NCBI GenBank assembly: GCA_950022655.1
Contig: OX465589.1
Location: forward strand, 30,729,970 to 30,793,969
Length of the DNA stretch: 64,000 nt
Direction of reading: 5' to 3'
Origin: Alentia gelatinosa
Taxonomy: Eukaryota; Annelida; Polychaeta; Phyllodocida; Polynoidae
Below are positions 13,853 through 26,951 of this stretch, one piece after another; within the stretch, counting starts at the first letter, position 1, and the number at the start of each line of letters is the position of its first letter. The position numbers and the translations under genes are program-made. The notes under the pieces are model-generated. The model worked only from the letters and a program-made list of their open reading frames with translations. It searched no databases and was not told where the DNA came from.

Positions 13853-15340
13853 ATTCTACTTCATGTATATCCATTTTTGCATCTATTAAATACTCAAGTT
13901 CAGTACTGGGAAAAAATGGGTCGAATTCGTTGTGGGTCAAGTTCCATTTATGGGTCGAGTTTGTTGTGGGTCGAGTTTTTTTTTATCGATTTCGTTGCGG
14001 GTCGAGTTTTCGAGTATTCATGAGTGACTCTAATTGGTTAAGGGTTAGGGTTAAGGTTAGGGTTAGGGTTAGGGTTAAGGTTAGGGTTAGGGTTAGGATA
14101 GGGTTAGGGTTAGGGTTAGTATAGGGTAAGGGTTAGGGTTAAGTACAGGGATAGGAAAAGGGATAGGGTTAGGGAGAGGGTTAGTGATAGGGATAGGGAT
14201 AGTTTTAGTGTTAGGGTTAGGGTTGGTGTTGAACTTAAAACGCCCTTCTAACAGTATCCTGCAATACAGGGTTAGGGTTAGGGATAGGGTAAGGGTTAGG
14301 GTTGGGATAGGAATAGGGTCAGGGTTAGCGTTAGGATAGGGTTAGGGATAGGGATAGGGATAGGGTTAGTGATAGAGTTAGGGATAGGGATAGGGTTAGG
14401 GTTAGGGCTAGGGTTAGGGTTAGAGGGGGTGTCCACCAAGCTCCCGACGCGAACTGACGCGCCCCGATATTGCCCTTCCGATACAAAATCCATATCGTAA
14501 CAAAATCGTAGAACTTATCGGGGCAGTTGTTAAGTTTTCTACGATAACGCTACTGACACGGCTCAATGCGCACCGATGCGAACTGATGCAAAACCTGTAT
14601 CGCAGTGTATAGATGACTCTTTTAACGGGAAATCATATAAAATAATCGATAGAAAATTATGAAATTTTCAGAATCTGTAGAATCTATAATGCTAAAGCGG
14701 CTCTGCAAAAACTGTGAAATTTGATAGTAGATAAGGTCTCAAAACGATCATTTTATACTTTAACTGAGGTATCATATAATATTGTTTTGTATCTACAGAT
14801 AAAATATCAATCTTAAATATGCATTATTTCTGGAATTATAAAGGAAATATGGTTAATTACACTGGTTGCATCATGAGCTATATCGGGGTGTATCGGGACC
14901 ATGGCACCTTTTTCATGCACCCTCCCAATATGTTACGACGCGCACTGACGCGCACCGACGCAAAACGATACGCTACGATATGCCTTCCGACATGCTACGA
15001 TATGGTAATTTTGTATCGGCTCGCGTCGGCTCGTGTCGGCGTTGGTTGGTGCAGGGTCTTAGGGTTAGAGTTAGGTTTAGGGTTAGGGTTGAGGTTGAAC
15101 TTAAAACGCCATTCTAACAGTATCCTGCAATACAGGTACACGTACCGGTACAAAAATATTAAGTTCTCTGATGCATTGTAGTTTTGAAATGAATTGTTTA
15201 CTAAGCTGTACATCTAGATTTTGAGAATTATCAAAATTAATGTTAGCGATACACACACTCAATGGCCACTCAAAACTCGCTCACATTTTCAGCAAAATTT
15301 GAAGCTAAGGTAATATAAATAGTAATAATACTTCCAAAAT

Positions 15341-18300
15341 ATTCTACTTCATGTATATCCATTTTTGCATCTATTAAATACTCAAGTTCAGTACTGGGAA
15401 AAAATGGGTCGAATTCATTGTGGGTCAAGTTCCATTTATGGGTCGAGTTTGTTGTGGGTCGAGTTTTTTTTAATCGATTTCGTTGCGGGTCGAGTTTTCG
15501 AGTATTCATGAGTGACTCTAATTGGTTAAGGGTTAGGGTTAAGGTTAGGGTTAGGGTTAAGGTTAGGGTTAGGGTTAGGATAGGGTTAGGGTTAGGGTTA
15601 GTATAGGGTAAGGGTTAGGGTTAGGGTTAAGTACAGGGATAGGAATAGGGATAGGGTTAGGGAGAGGGTTAGTGATAGGGATAGGGATAGTTTTAGTGTT
15701 AGGGTTAGGGTTGGTGTTAAACTTAAAACGCCCTTCTAACAGTATCCTGCAATACAGGGTTAGGGTTAGGGATAGGGTAAGGGTTGGGATAGGAATAGGG
15801 TCAGGGTTAGCGTTAGGATAGGGTTAGGGATAGGGATAGGGATAGGGTTAGTGATAGAGTTAGGGATAGGGATAGGGTTAGGGTTAGGGTTAGGGCTAGG
15901 GTTAGGGTTAGAGGGGATGTCCACCAAGCTCCCGACGCGAACTGACGCGCCCCGATATTGCCCTTCCGATACAAAATCCATATCGTAACAAAATCGTAGA
16001 ACTTATCGGGGCAGTTGTTAAGTTTTCTACGATAACGCTACTGACACGGCTCAATGCGCACCGATTCGAACTGATGCAAAACCTGTATCGCAGTGTATAG
16101 ATGACTCTTTTAACGGGAAATCATATAAAATAATCGATAGAAAATTATGAAATTTTCAGAATCTGTAGAATCTATAATGCTAAAGCGGCTCTGCAAAAAC
16201 TGTGAAATTTGATAGTAGATAAGGTTTCAAAACGATCATTTTATACTTTAACTGAGGTATCATATAATCTTGTTTTGTATCTACAGATAAAATATCAATC
16301 TTAAATATGCATTATTTCTGGAATTATAAAGGAAATATGGTTAATTACACTGGTTGCATCATGAGCTATATCGGGGTGTATCGGGACCATGGCACCTTTT
16401 TCATGCACCCTCCCAATATGTTACGACGCGCACTGGCGCGCACCGACGCAAACCGATACGGTACGATATGCCTTCAGACATGCTATGATATGGTAATTTT
16501 GTATCGGTTCGTGTCGGCGTTGGTTGGTGCAGGGTCTTAGGGTTAGAGTTAGGTTTAGGGTTAGGGTTGGGGTTGAACTTAAAACGCCATTCTAACAGTA
16601 TCCTGCAATACAGGTACAGGTACCGGTACAAAAATATTAAGATCTCTGATGCATTGTAGTTTTGAAATGAATTGTTTACTAAGCTGTACATCTAGATTTT
16701 GAGAATAATCAAAATTAATGTTAGCGATACACACACCACATGTGTCATTTCCTAGCAACTTTAACTAAATATCCAAGCACAGTCTACCTGAGTCGAGGGC
16801 AGACACTGCAGAATGGACACTCAAAACTCGCTCACATTTTCAGCAAAATTTGAAGCAAAGGTAATATAAATAGTAATAATACTTCAAAAATATTCTACTT
16901 CATGTATATCCATTTTTGCATCTATTAAATACTCAAGTTCAGTACTGGAAAAAAAATGGGTCGAATTCGTTGTGAGTCGAGTTCCATTTACGGGAAGAGT
17001 TTGTTGTGGGTCGAGTTTTTCATTGATCGATTTCGTTGCGGGTCGAGTTTTCGAGTATTCATGAGTGACTCTAATTGGTTAAGGGTTAGGGTTAGGGTTA
17101 GGGTGAGGGTTAGGGTTAGGATAGGGTAAGGGTTAGGGTTAGGGTAAAGTATAGGGATAGGAATAGGGATAGGGTTAGAGGGGGTGTGCACCAAGCTCCC
17201 GACGCGAACTGACGCGCCCCGATATTGCCCTTCCGATACAAAATCCATATTGTAACAAAATCGTAGAGCTTAGCGGGGCAGTTGGTAAGTTTTCTACGAT
17301 AACGCTACTGACGCGGCTCAACGCACACCGACGCGAACTGATGCAAAACCTGTATCGCAGTGTAAAGATGACTCTTTTAACTGGAAATCATATGAAATAA
17401 TCGATAGAAAAATATGAAATTTTCAGAACCTGTAGAATCTATAATGCTACAGCAGCTCTGCAAAAATTGTGAAATTTGATAGTAGATAAGGTCTCAAAAC
17501 GATCATTTTATACTTTAACTGAGGTATCATATAATATTGTTTTGTATCTACAGATAAAATATCAATCTTAAATATGCATTATTTCTGGAATTATAAAGGA
17601 AATATGGTTAATTACACTGGTTGCATCATGAGCTATATCGGGGTGTATCGGGACCATGGCACCTTTTTCATGCACCCTCCCAATACGTTACGATGCGCAC
17701 TGACGTGCACCGACGCGAACCGATACGCTACGATATGCCTTCCGACGGGCTACGATATGGTAATTTTGTATCGGCTCGCGTCGGCTCGTGTCGGCGTTGG
17801 TGGGTGCAGGGTCTTAGGGTTAGAGTTAGGTTTAGGGTTAGGGTTGGGGTTGAACTTAAAACGCCATTCTAACAGTATCCTGCAATACAGGTACAGGTAC
17901 CGGAACAAAAATATTAAGTTCTCTGATGCATTGTAGTTTTGAAATGAATTGTTTACTAAGCTGTACATCTAGATTTTGGGAATAATCAAAATTAATGTTA
18001 GCGATACACACACCACATGTGTCATTTCCTAGCAACTTTAGCTAAATATCCAAGCACAGTCTACCTGAGTCGAGGGCAGACACTGCAGAATGGACACTCA
18101 AAACTCGCTCACATTTTCAGCAAAATTTGAAGCTAAGGTAATATAAATAGTAATAATACTTCAAAAATATTCTACTTCATGTATATCCATTTTTGCATCT
18201 ATTAAATACTCAAGTTCAGTACTGGAAAAAAAATGGGTCGAATTTGTTGTGGGTCGAGTTCCATTTACGGGTCGAGTTTGTCGTGGGTTGAGTTTTTTAT

Positions 18301-21300
18301 TGATCGATTTCGTTGCGGGTCGAGTTTTCGAGTATTCATGAGTGACTCTAGTTGGTTAAGGGTTAGGGTTAGGGTTAGGGTTAGGATAGGGTAAGGGTTA
18401 GGGTTAGGGTTAAGTACAGGGATAGGAATAGGGATAGGGTTAGGGAGAGGGTTAGTGATAGGGATAGGGATAGTGTTAGGGTTAGGGTTGGTGTTGAACT
18501 TAAAACTCCCTTCTAACAGTATCCTGCAATACAGGGTTAGGGTTAGGAATAGGGTAAGGGTTGGGATAGGGATAGGTCCAGGGTTAGGGTTAGGATAGGG
18601 TAAGGGTAAGGGCTAGGAATTCGTTGTGGGTTGAGTTCCATTTACGGGTCGAGTTTGTTGTGGGTCGAGTTTTTTATTGATCGATTTCGTTGCGGGTCGA
18701 GTTTTCAAGTATTCATGAGTGACTCTAATTGGTTGAGGGTTAGGGTTAGGGTTAGGGTTAGGATAGGGTAAGGGTTAGGGTTAGGGTTAAGTACAGCAAT
18801 AGGAATAGGGATAGGGTTAGGGAGAGGGTTAGCGATAGGGATAGGGATTGTTTTAGTGTTAGGGTTAGGGTTGGTGTTGAACTTAAAACGCCCTTCTAAC
18901 AGTATCCTGCAATACAGGGTTAGGGTTAGGGATAGGGTAAGGGTTAGGGTTGGGATAGGGATAGGGTCAGGGTTAGGGTTAGGATAGGGTTAGGGATTGG
19001 GCTACGGATAGGGTTAGGGATAGAGTTAGGGATGGGGATAGGGTTAGGGTTAGGGCTAGGGTTAGGGTTAGAGGGGGTGTCCACCAAGCTCCCGACTCGA
19101 ACTGACGCGCCCCGATATTGCCCTTCCGATACAAAATCCATATTGTAACAAAATCGTAGAGCTTATCGGGGCAGTTGGTAAGTTTTCTACGATAACGCTA
19201 CTGACGCGGCTCAACGCACACCGACGCGAACTGATGCAAAACCTGTATCGCAGTATTCAGATGACTCTTTTAACAAGAAATCATATGAAATAATGTTAGA
19301 AAAATATGAAATTTTCAGAATCTGTAGAATCTATAATGCTAAAGCGGCTCTGCAAAAATTGTGAAATTTGATAGTAGATAAGGTCTCAAAACGATCATTT
19401 TATACTTTAACTGAGGTATTATATAATATTGTTTTGTATCTACAGATAAAATATCAATCTTAAATATGCATTATTTCTGGAATTATGAAACAAATATGGT
19501 TTATTACACTGGTTGCATCATGAGCTATATCGGGGTGTATCGGGACCATGGCACCTTTTTCATGCACCCTCCCAATACGTTACGACGCGCACTGACGCGC
19601 ACCGATACGCTACGATTTGCCTTCCGACATGCTACGATATGGTAATTTTGTATCGGCTCGCGTCGGCTCGTGTCGTCGTTGGTGGGTGCAGGGTCTTAGG
19701 GTTAGAGTTAGGTTTAGGGTTAGGGTTGGGGTTGAACTTAAAACGCCATTCTAACAGTATCCTGCAATACAGGTACAGGTACCGGTACAAAAATATTAAG
19801 TTCTCTGATGCATTGTAGTTTTGAAATGAATTGTTTACTAAGCTGTACATCTAGATTTTGAGAATAATCAAAATTAATGTAAGCGATACACACACCACAT
19901 GTGTCATTTCCTAGCAACTTTAACTAAATATCCAAGCACAGTCTACCTGACTCGAGGGCAGACACTGCAGAATGGACACTCAAAACTCGCTCACATTTTC
20001 AGCAAAATTTGAAGCTAAGGTAATATAAATAGTAATAATACTTCAAAAATATTCTACTTCATGTATATCCATTTTTGCATCTATTAAATACTCAAGTTCA
20101 GTACTGGGAAAAAATGGGTCGAATTCATTGTGGGTCAAGTTCCATTTACGGGTCGAGTTTGTTGTGGGTCAAGTTTTTTATTGATCGATTTCGTTGCGGG
20201 TCGAGTTTTCGAGTATTCATGAGTGACTCTAATTGGTTAAGGGTTAGGGTTAGGGTTAGGGTAAGGGTTAGGGTTAGGATAGGGTAAGGTTAGGGTTAGG
20301 GTTAAGTACAGGGATAGGAATAGGGATAGGGTTAGGGAGAGGGTTAGTGATAGGGATAGGGATAGTGTTAGGGTTAGGGTTGGTGTTGAACTTAAAACAC
20401 CCTTCTAACAGTATCCTGCAATACAGGGTTAGGGTTGGGGATAGGGATAGGTCCAGGGTTAGGGTTAGGATAGGGCTAGGGTTAGGGCTAGGAATTTGTT
20501 GTGGGTCAAGTTCTATTTACGGGTCAAGTTTGTTGTGGGTCGAGTTTTTTATTGATCGATTTCGTTGCGGGTCGAGTTTTCGAGTATTCATGAGTGACTC
20601 TAATTGGTTAAGGGTTAGGGTTAGGGTTAGGGTTAGGATAGGGTAAGGGTTAGGGTTAAGTACAGGGATAGGAATAGGGATAGGGTTAGGGAGAGGGTTA
20701 GTGATAGGGATAGGGATAGTGTTAGGGTTAGGGTTGGTGTTGAACTTAAAACGCCCTTCTAACAGTATCCTGCAATACAGGGTTAGGGTTAGGGATAGGG
20801 TAAGGGTTAGGGTTGAGATAGGGATAGGGTCAGGGTTAGGGTTAGGATAGGGTTAGGGATAGGGCTAGGGATAGGTTAGGGATAGAGTTAGGGATGGGGA
20901 TAGGGTTCGGGTTTGGGCTAGGGATAGGGTTAGAGGGGGTGTCAACCAAGCTCCCGACGCGAACTGAGGCGCCCCGATATTGCCCTTCCGAAACAAAATC
21001 CATATCGTAACAAAATCGTAGAGCTTATCGGGGCAGTTGGTAAGTTTTCTACGATAACGCTACTGACACGGCTCAATGCGCACCGATGCGAACTGATGCA
21101 AAACCTGTATCGCAGTGTATAGATGACTCTTTTAACGGGAAATCATATGAAATAATCAATAGAAAATTATGAAATTTTTAGAATCTGTAGAATATATAAT
21201 GCTAAAGCGGCTCTGCAAAAATTGTGAAATTTGATAGTAGATAAGGTCTCAAAACGATCATTTTATACTTTAACTGAGGTTTCATATAATATTGTTTTGT

Positions 21301-21917
21301 ATCTACAGATAAAATATCAATCTTAGATATGCATTATTTCTGGAATTATAAAGGAAATATGGTTAATTACACTGGTTGCATCATGAGCTATATCGGGGTG
21401 TATCGGGACCATGGCACCTTTTTCATGCACCCTCCCAATACGTTAAGACGCGCACTGACGCGCACCGACGCGAACCAATATGCTACGATATGCCTTGCGA
21501 CGTGCTACAATATGGTAATTTTGTATCGGCTCGCGTCGGCTCGTCTCGGCGTTGGTGGATGCAGGGTCTTAGCTTTAGAGTTAGGTTTAGGGTTAGGGTT
21601 GGGGTTGAACTTAAAATGCCATTCTAACAGTATCCTGCAATACAGGTACAGGTACCGGTACAATAATATTAGGTTCTCTGATGCATTGTAGTTTTGAAAT
21701 GAATCGTTTACTAAGCTGTACATCTAGATTTTGAGAATGATAAGAATCAATGAAAGCAATACACACAGCACAGGTGTCATTTCCTAAAGACTGTAACTAA
21801 ATATCCAAGCACAGTCTATCTGAGTCGAGGGCAGACACTGCAGAATGGACACTCAAAACTCGCACACATTTTCAGCAAAATTTGAAGCTTAGGTAATATA
21901 AATAGTAATAATACTAA
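15341..21917. repeat. Four-monomer higher-order block, copy B
   Basis: Second copy of the block at 2994-9571 (1551, 1277, 1882 and 1867 bp monomers). Small differences are visible, for example near 6655/19000 and in the last monomer, where the 21329 region has diverged more. It ends where the Gypsy 5' LTR begins at 21918. Confidence 0.88.
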
Positions 21918-22448
21918 TGTAGTGGGATGGGAATCCAGCAGTGTTCGTCTGTTTCACGGAAGGTGGCGCGATATGCCGATCCTTACTGTGTAGTGATTCC
22001 GGGCAAAGCCGCACACGAGAGTGGCGCGGCGGAGACCGGGATTACGTAACGCTTAGTATATATACTCAGCGTTTACAGTAGGTCGACAGGCTGTCCTCGC
22101 GCGTCTCTTCTACGGAACGGACCCTTGGGCCCTCACTTTGCAGGCGGGTTCTCGTAACCTTCCTGGTGGTTAGGCGAATCTTCCGGATTAGCCTATCCAG
22201 CGTTACCTAGCACCCATGAGCTAGGGTACTGTATTTGTGGGGAAGATCTTCCAGATCTTTCCGGGAAGTAAGTGATTAATAAACATCCCTGTTTATTAAA
22301 TGACGTTGTTGTGTTGTGTGTGATTAAGTCTGTGCAAACTAACCGAAAACCGAACCAACCTACGTGAGTGCGTAGGGTGGGATCCTGCCTGGAACTAGCG
22401 TTCCGGATTTGGGTCATCCAACCTGCTAGACAGGCGGCGACCACCACA
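21918..22448 (+). repeat. 5' LTR of Gypsy copy 1
   Basis: Starts tgtagtggga and ends ccaccaca, so it has TG...CA termini, and it is followed after one base by the primer-binding site. The same 531-bp segment is found at 47797-48327. It contains a TATATATA box at 22057-22064 and an AATAAA polyadenylation signal at 22278-22283, as expected for U3-R-U5. No partner 3' LTR is seen downstream. Confidence 0.88.
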
Positions 22449-22449
22449 C

Positions 22450-22467
22450 TGGTGCCGTGACCAGGAT
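22450..22467 (+). other. Primer-binding site resembling tRNA-His
   Basis: tggtgccgtgaccaggat directly follows the LTR. TGGTGCCGTGAC matches the complement of the 3' end of animal tRNA-His as I know it. In copy 3 the match continues into ttcgaacc, the complement of the T-arm; in copy 1 that outer part is mutated. Confidence 0.7.
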
Positions 22468-22502
22468 CCTAGGTTGCTTGCACAACCCGGGATTCTTGGT
22501 AA

Positions 22503-24380
22503 ATGCACGGATCTGGAATAAAAACCAGATCTCAGGCTGAACAGGAGAGTGAAGATGGGGAGGTAACTTCTCAACAAACTCTTCCGGCCCGGAATGACAA
22601 CAAGTCTCCAAAACCAGAGGGAGGGGGTGAAACCCAGAAGTCCGGTAAGGAGAAATCTCGGAAGAGAACCGCCGCTCAGAATCTGAGTTCGACAGTCCTG
22701 AAGAGTTTCAGTCCGGCGGCCGACAGCCAACATGGCCCCGCAAGGGATCTGGAGGGACTCAGTAAAATTGGGTCCCAGACAGATAGTCCCGGAGAGTCTA
22801 GTACTCCCCGGAATAGGTCGGAAGATACCTTAAGAGTACCTTCCGATGAAGTTCCTGTAGGTTTCCTTGGACCAGAACTCTTAGCCGAGTTTGATAGGGA
22901 AAGGGAAGCCAGAGACATGTGTCGGGAACTAGAAGCTCGAAACCGTGAGATCGCCGAGAAGGTAGCCCAAAGGCACCATAACTTGGAAGAACTTTCGGTT
23001 CGCGAGATTGAGACTCTAGAGAAAATCGAGCGATTGGACCAACATGTACAATACATGAAGGACCAAGTTCGACTAGCAGAGACAGAATCATCCCAACGGA
23101 TGCCTATGTCACAAGCTGGCTGGAGTAGGGAAAGTAGAAGATCTAGAGAAGACCCCTAACAGATTCATATCTGGAACAAAGGGTGTGAAGACTCCTTTGG
23201 TTAGCTTCCGGCTACCCTCTGAGTCAAGAATGGGTTCTCCGAGTTCCGAACGTACTAGTAAAGGTATAGCTGAACTAGGGTTCAACTCGTTCAACCAAAT
23301 CGGGGAACAAGATCGGATCTTTAACTTGTCAATGGCGAGAGCTGACAAGGTTCCGATGATGCGCCCAGAGAACGTAGCCAGAAAGAACGCTGTCATTCCA
23401 AAACCTTACGGGAAAGGAATGGAGTGGGAACACTGGTTCGCAGGATTTTGTGAGGATATACAATGTAATGGCTGGAATAAAGTCGATGCATTGCCATACC
23501 TCAAAAGAGCGTTACGAGATGGACCCGGAGAAGCTGCACTTCGCGCTTTTCGCCGTTCCGGTGGTACGGAATGGGATGAGCTAGTGGAGGTAGCCTCATA
23601 CTACTGTGGTCAGTTGGTTATGCTGAACCCCCGATCCACTTTTCTAAAGAGGATCCAGTGTAAAGAGGAGACAACTCGCGCCTATGGGCTAGCCTTGCAA
23701 CAAAATTAATGTTGTTAGAGGTTTACCCAGGGACGGGATTAGATTCTCCTGCGCTACATGAAGATCTACAAACTCAGTTTGTGAAAGGACTTCGAGATGA
23801 TGACGTTAGAGCGGAAGTCATCTCTAAATGGGAGCCCGATATGAACTTCATGCAGGTGTTGCGAATAATAGATGCCTATGAACAACGGTGTATACTATTC
23901 GGAAAATATGCTAATCCAGGAAAAACTTCCCGGGTTAACATAGTGGGTTCTACTTGGTCACAAGTAGAAGAAGATACCTACGAGTGTCAGGAAGCAGAAA
24001 TAGAGGATATACTCTCTAATGTCCGCTCAATGGTACTCGGAAGAGGAGGTTTCAATAGAAGGGGACGTGGGAGAGGTCGAACCCCTAGCTTTGGAAGGAA
24101 CAGCGATGTACCTTCTGTGGCAGAGGCAAAACCAATAACCACTGATCCTGAAGGAAATTCCTCGGAGGTTATGAAGTTGTTGACCAAAATCAACGAAAGA
24201 CTGAATCAGGTGGAGAAAAGCCAGCTGGATGTCCGACGTTGTTGGCGGTGCAACAAAATGGGACATATCTCTCCAGATTGTCCAGAAGCCCGGAACGTTA
24301 CTATGGTGGAAACACCTCGTAGTCTGCCTGCGTTGATGGTTGCCTCTCAGAGTGAACCGGAAAACAAAGGAGGACTGTAG
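22503..24380 (+). pseudogene. gag: Gypsy copy 1 gag (broken)
   Basis: Gag forms the particle that packages element RNA. It starts at the ATG at 22503, just after the primer site. The N-terminal part is charged and coiled-coil-like, followed by a capsid-like region (motif WEHWFAGFCEDIQCNGWN near 23428) and a CX2CX4HX4C zinc knuckle at 24240-24281, preceded by an RGRGRGR-rich basic stretch. Compared with copy 3 there is a 29-bp deletion near 23130 and a 5-bp insertion near 23704, so three frames carry the protein. Gag ends at a TAG at 24378-24380 that is also present in copy 3. The pol frame lies at -1 relative to gag. Confidence 0.88.
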
Positions 24381-26951
24381 CGAGTGGCAACACTGCGGTC
24401 CGGGAAGGAAAGTGCCAGGAAACCCAAACCTGTGAGATTTATAAGAAGGAAAATATTTCCAACTTACCAGAAAAGGGGAAGATACAAAATACGGTCGCAA
24501 CGATCTGTAGTAAGTATCTTTCACCCGGGCATCCCTGTCTGCAATGGCTTTATCAACGCGGATGGGATCTTGGAACCTTGGATGGGATCTCACGGTTTAT
24601 ACGACAACCGTCCCCCTTAGGAGGGCGACGTTGGTATGTGCCGGCTAGAATTCAAGGAAGAAAGATAGATCTATTATTAGATACTGGCGCTAGTCGCTCT
24701 GTGTTGAACAATGGACTCTATCAGTCTCTTGGATTTGCACAGGAATGTCATGTTCCTGGAGCTTCGGCAAAAGCTGCTAATGGCACTCACATGAGATGCT
24801 ATGGTAGTGTGATTATTCCAGTCTCAATAGGTAACACTGAATTCGTATGGGGTCCCATACTCAGTGATATTGAAGAGAGTGGAATATTAGGCGTAGATTT
24901 TCTCACCCTCTATAGAGGTTCTGTGGATCTACCAGATGGCACTCTCCGACTCAAATATCCTGAGTTAATGGAAGTGGAATGTAGTTGTCGACGGATTTCT
25001 TCTTTGATTTCTGTTCGACAAGATGTGGGCATCCCGCCTCAGCAGATGGTTAATGTCCTGATAGCTGGGGAAGGTGATTTACCACTTGGAGATGCACTCT
25101 TCGAGCCAGACCCGGAACTGTTTTCTAAAAAAGGAATACAGGCCTGGGATATCTTGATCGGAAGTGCCAGAGAAGGATCAATTCCTATTCCTCCGGGTTG
25201 ATTAAACTAAAGAAGGGTGACACATTGGGCTGGGTAACCCTAGCTCATGTGGATGGCCTAGTGGACTCCAGTCCACAGGGAATCACACCTATTCCAGTTT
25301 CCGAAATAACCGGGGAAGATGAACAATCTGAACTGGAAAGGTCGGACTTAATAGGAAATGATTATGAAGAAGTACGGGTTAGTGCTATCGATACAGGAAC
25401 GGGATACCTTCCAGTTCTGAGTCCATTACACGAAACTCTGGAAACCTTAGTTCAGACGACAGACGCACTAAACAGTGGGGTACGACATGAACTAAGAATT
25501 CTTCTGAAGAAAATGGAGTCAATCTTTGCTCGACCTGGAGATCCCTTGGGAAGAACGGATCGAGTAGAACACACGATTGACACTGAAGGTCATCAACCTT
25601 TCCGCCTTCCTTATCGACGGCTACCTCCGGTAAAACGGGAAGCTTTAGAAGAGGAAGTAGGGAAAATGATGGACCAGAAAGTAATCATCCCCAGTGCAAG
25701 TCCTTGGGCTAGCCCGGTGGTAATGGTTACTAAAAAGGATGGTACTTGCCGATTCTGTATTGATTACAGAAAATTGAATGGTATCACCCGGAAGAATGCT
25801 TATCCAATACCTCGGATCGATGAGAGTCTCGACTCTCTGGGAGGGAACCAGTGGTTTTGTACTCTGGATCTCCAGTCTGGATATTGGCAAGTAAAGATGA
25901 ACAGTGGCAATCAGTCGAAAACGGCGTTCACCACTCATCAAGGGCTTTAGGAGTTTACAGTAATGCCATTTGGCCTCTGTAACGCTCCCGCGACTTTCGA
26001 ATCCATGATGAATCAGATGTTGCGGGGTCTACAGTGGAAAAAGTGTTTGGTTTATCTGGATGACATAATCATCTTCGGAAAGAATTATGTCGAATGTCTA
26101 GAAAACCTAAGAGGGGTATTTGAGCGGATTCAATCTTATGGGTTGGGGCTCAAACCTCAAAAATGCAAACTGTTTCGCAAATCTGTGGAATACTTGGGAC
26201 GGATAGTTTTCGGAAATGGAATCCGGGCAGATCCTTCCAAGTTGGAGGTAGTGGCTAATTGGCCACGCCCCCAGAATATAAAAGACATAAGGTCTTTCCT
26301 AGGATTTTGTTCGTATTACCGCGACTTTATCCCGGGTTTTTCTGAAATTGCACACCCTATGCAACAGTATGTAGTACTAGATAAGCCAGGGAAGCAAAAA
26401 GAGATCCAATGGACTCCGGAAGCTGAACACGCTTTTCTGGGACTAAAAAGAAAGTTTAGGGAGACCCCCGTGTTGAAATACCCTCTGCCCCAGGGTCGGT
26501 TCATTCTTGACACTGAAGCTAGTAACGCGAGTATTGGAGCAGCGTTGTCTCAGATACAGGATGGTGTGGAAGTTCCAATAGCTTTTGCCAGCAACAGCTT
26601 AAGTAAAAGCCAGCGGAACTACTATACTACTAAGGGGGAACTCTTAGCAGTTGTGGTGTATGTAAGAAAATATCGACACTTCTTAGCAGGTGGAGATTTC
26701 ATCTTACTTACCGACCATTCTTCTCTCAAATGGCTCTTTAACTTTAAAGACGCCGAGGGAATGATTGAAAGATGGCTGGCAGCTCTCTCCGAATTTGGGT
26801 TGACAAACTGCCAGATCGAGCACCGGGCTGGAAAGTCACACATTAATGCGGTTTGTCTCTCAAGGAGACCAGTGCGGAAATGTGGACGACCAGATTGCCG
26901 GGATTGTGGCGAGCATAGAGCAGTGATAGCTACTCTACGTTCCAGAAAGTG
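24377..26951 (+). pseudogene. pol: Gypsy copy 1 pol: protease, RT and RNase H (broken)
   Basis: The frame is open from before the gag TAG in the -1 register. An aspartic protease follows, with LLLDTGAS (DTGA at 24680-24691) and a GILGVDFL flap-side motif. Reverse transcriptase runs from about 25560 to 26450, with SPWASPVVMVTKKDG, MPFGLCNAPATF and the catalytic YLDD at 26053-26064. RNase H follows from about 26500; its first acidic site reads DTEAS where copy 3 has DTDAS. Lesions relative to copy 3 are a 10-bp net deletion near 25190, a TAG at 25948-25950 in place of a Tyr codon, and a one-base deletion near 26945 that ends the frame before integrase. Confidence 0.9.

Larger units (their letters stand above)
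1..21917. repeat. Higher-order satellite array with telomere-like tracts
   Basis: About 14 tandem monomers are aligned by the anchor attctacttcatg at 19, 1587, 2994, 4544, 5821, 7703, 9572 (variant), 10775, 12650, 13853, 15341, 16892, 18169 and 20051. Monomer lengths are about 1568, 1407, 1550, 1277, 1882, 1869, 1203, 1875, 1203, 1488, 1551, 1277, 1882 and 1867 bp. Each monomer holds a block of gggtcgagttt subrepeats, a degenerate TTAGGG tract, a conserved A/T-rich core, a hairpin-forming GACGCG-rich segment and a short second TTAGGG tract. The same short open frames recur in every monomer because the DNA is homogenised; I see no sign of coding. The array is cut at 21917 by the Gypsy LTR. Confidence 0.95.

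Noticed and set aside
24027..24593. Antisense frame of 188 codons in gag, with a 211-codon counterpart at 49844-50479
   Set aside because: It is a shadow of the gag-pol region; its presence in both copies follows from their sequence identity.
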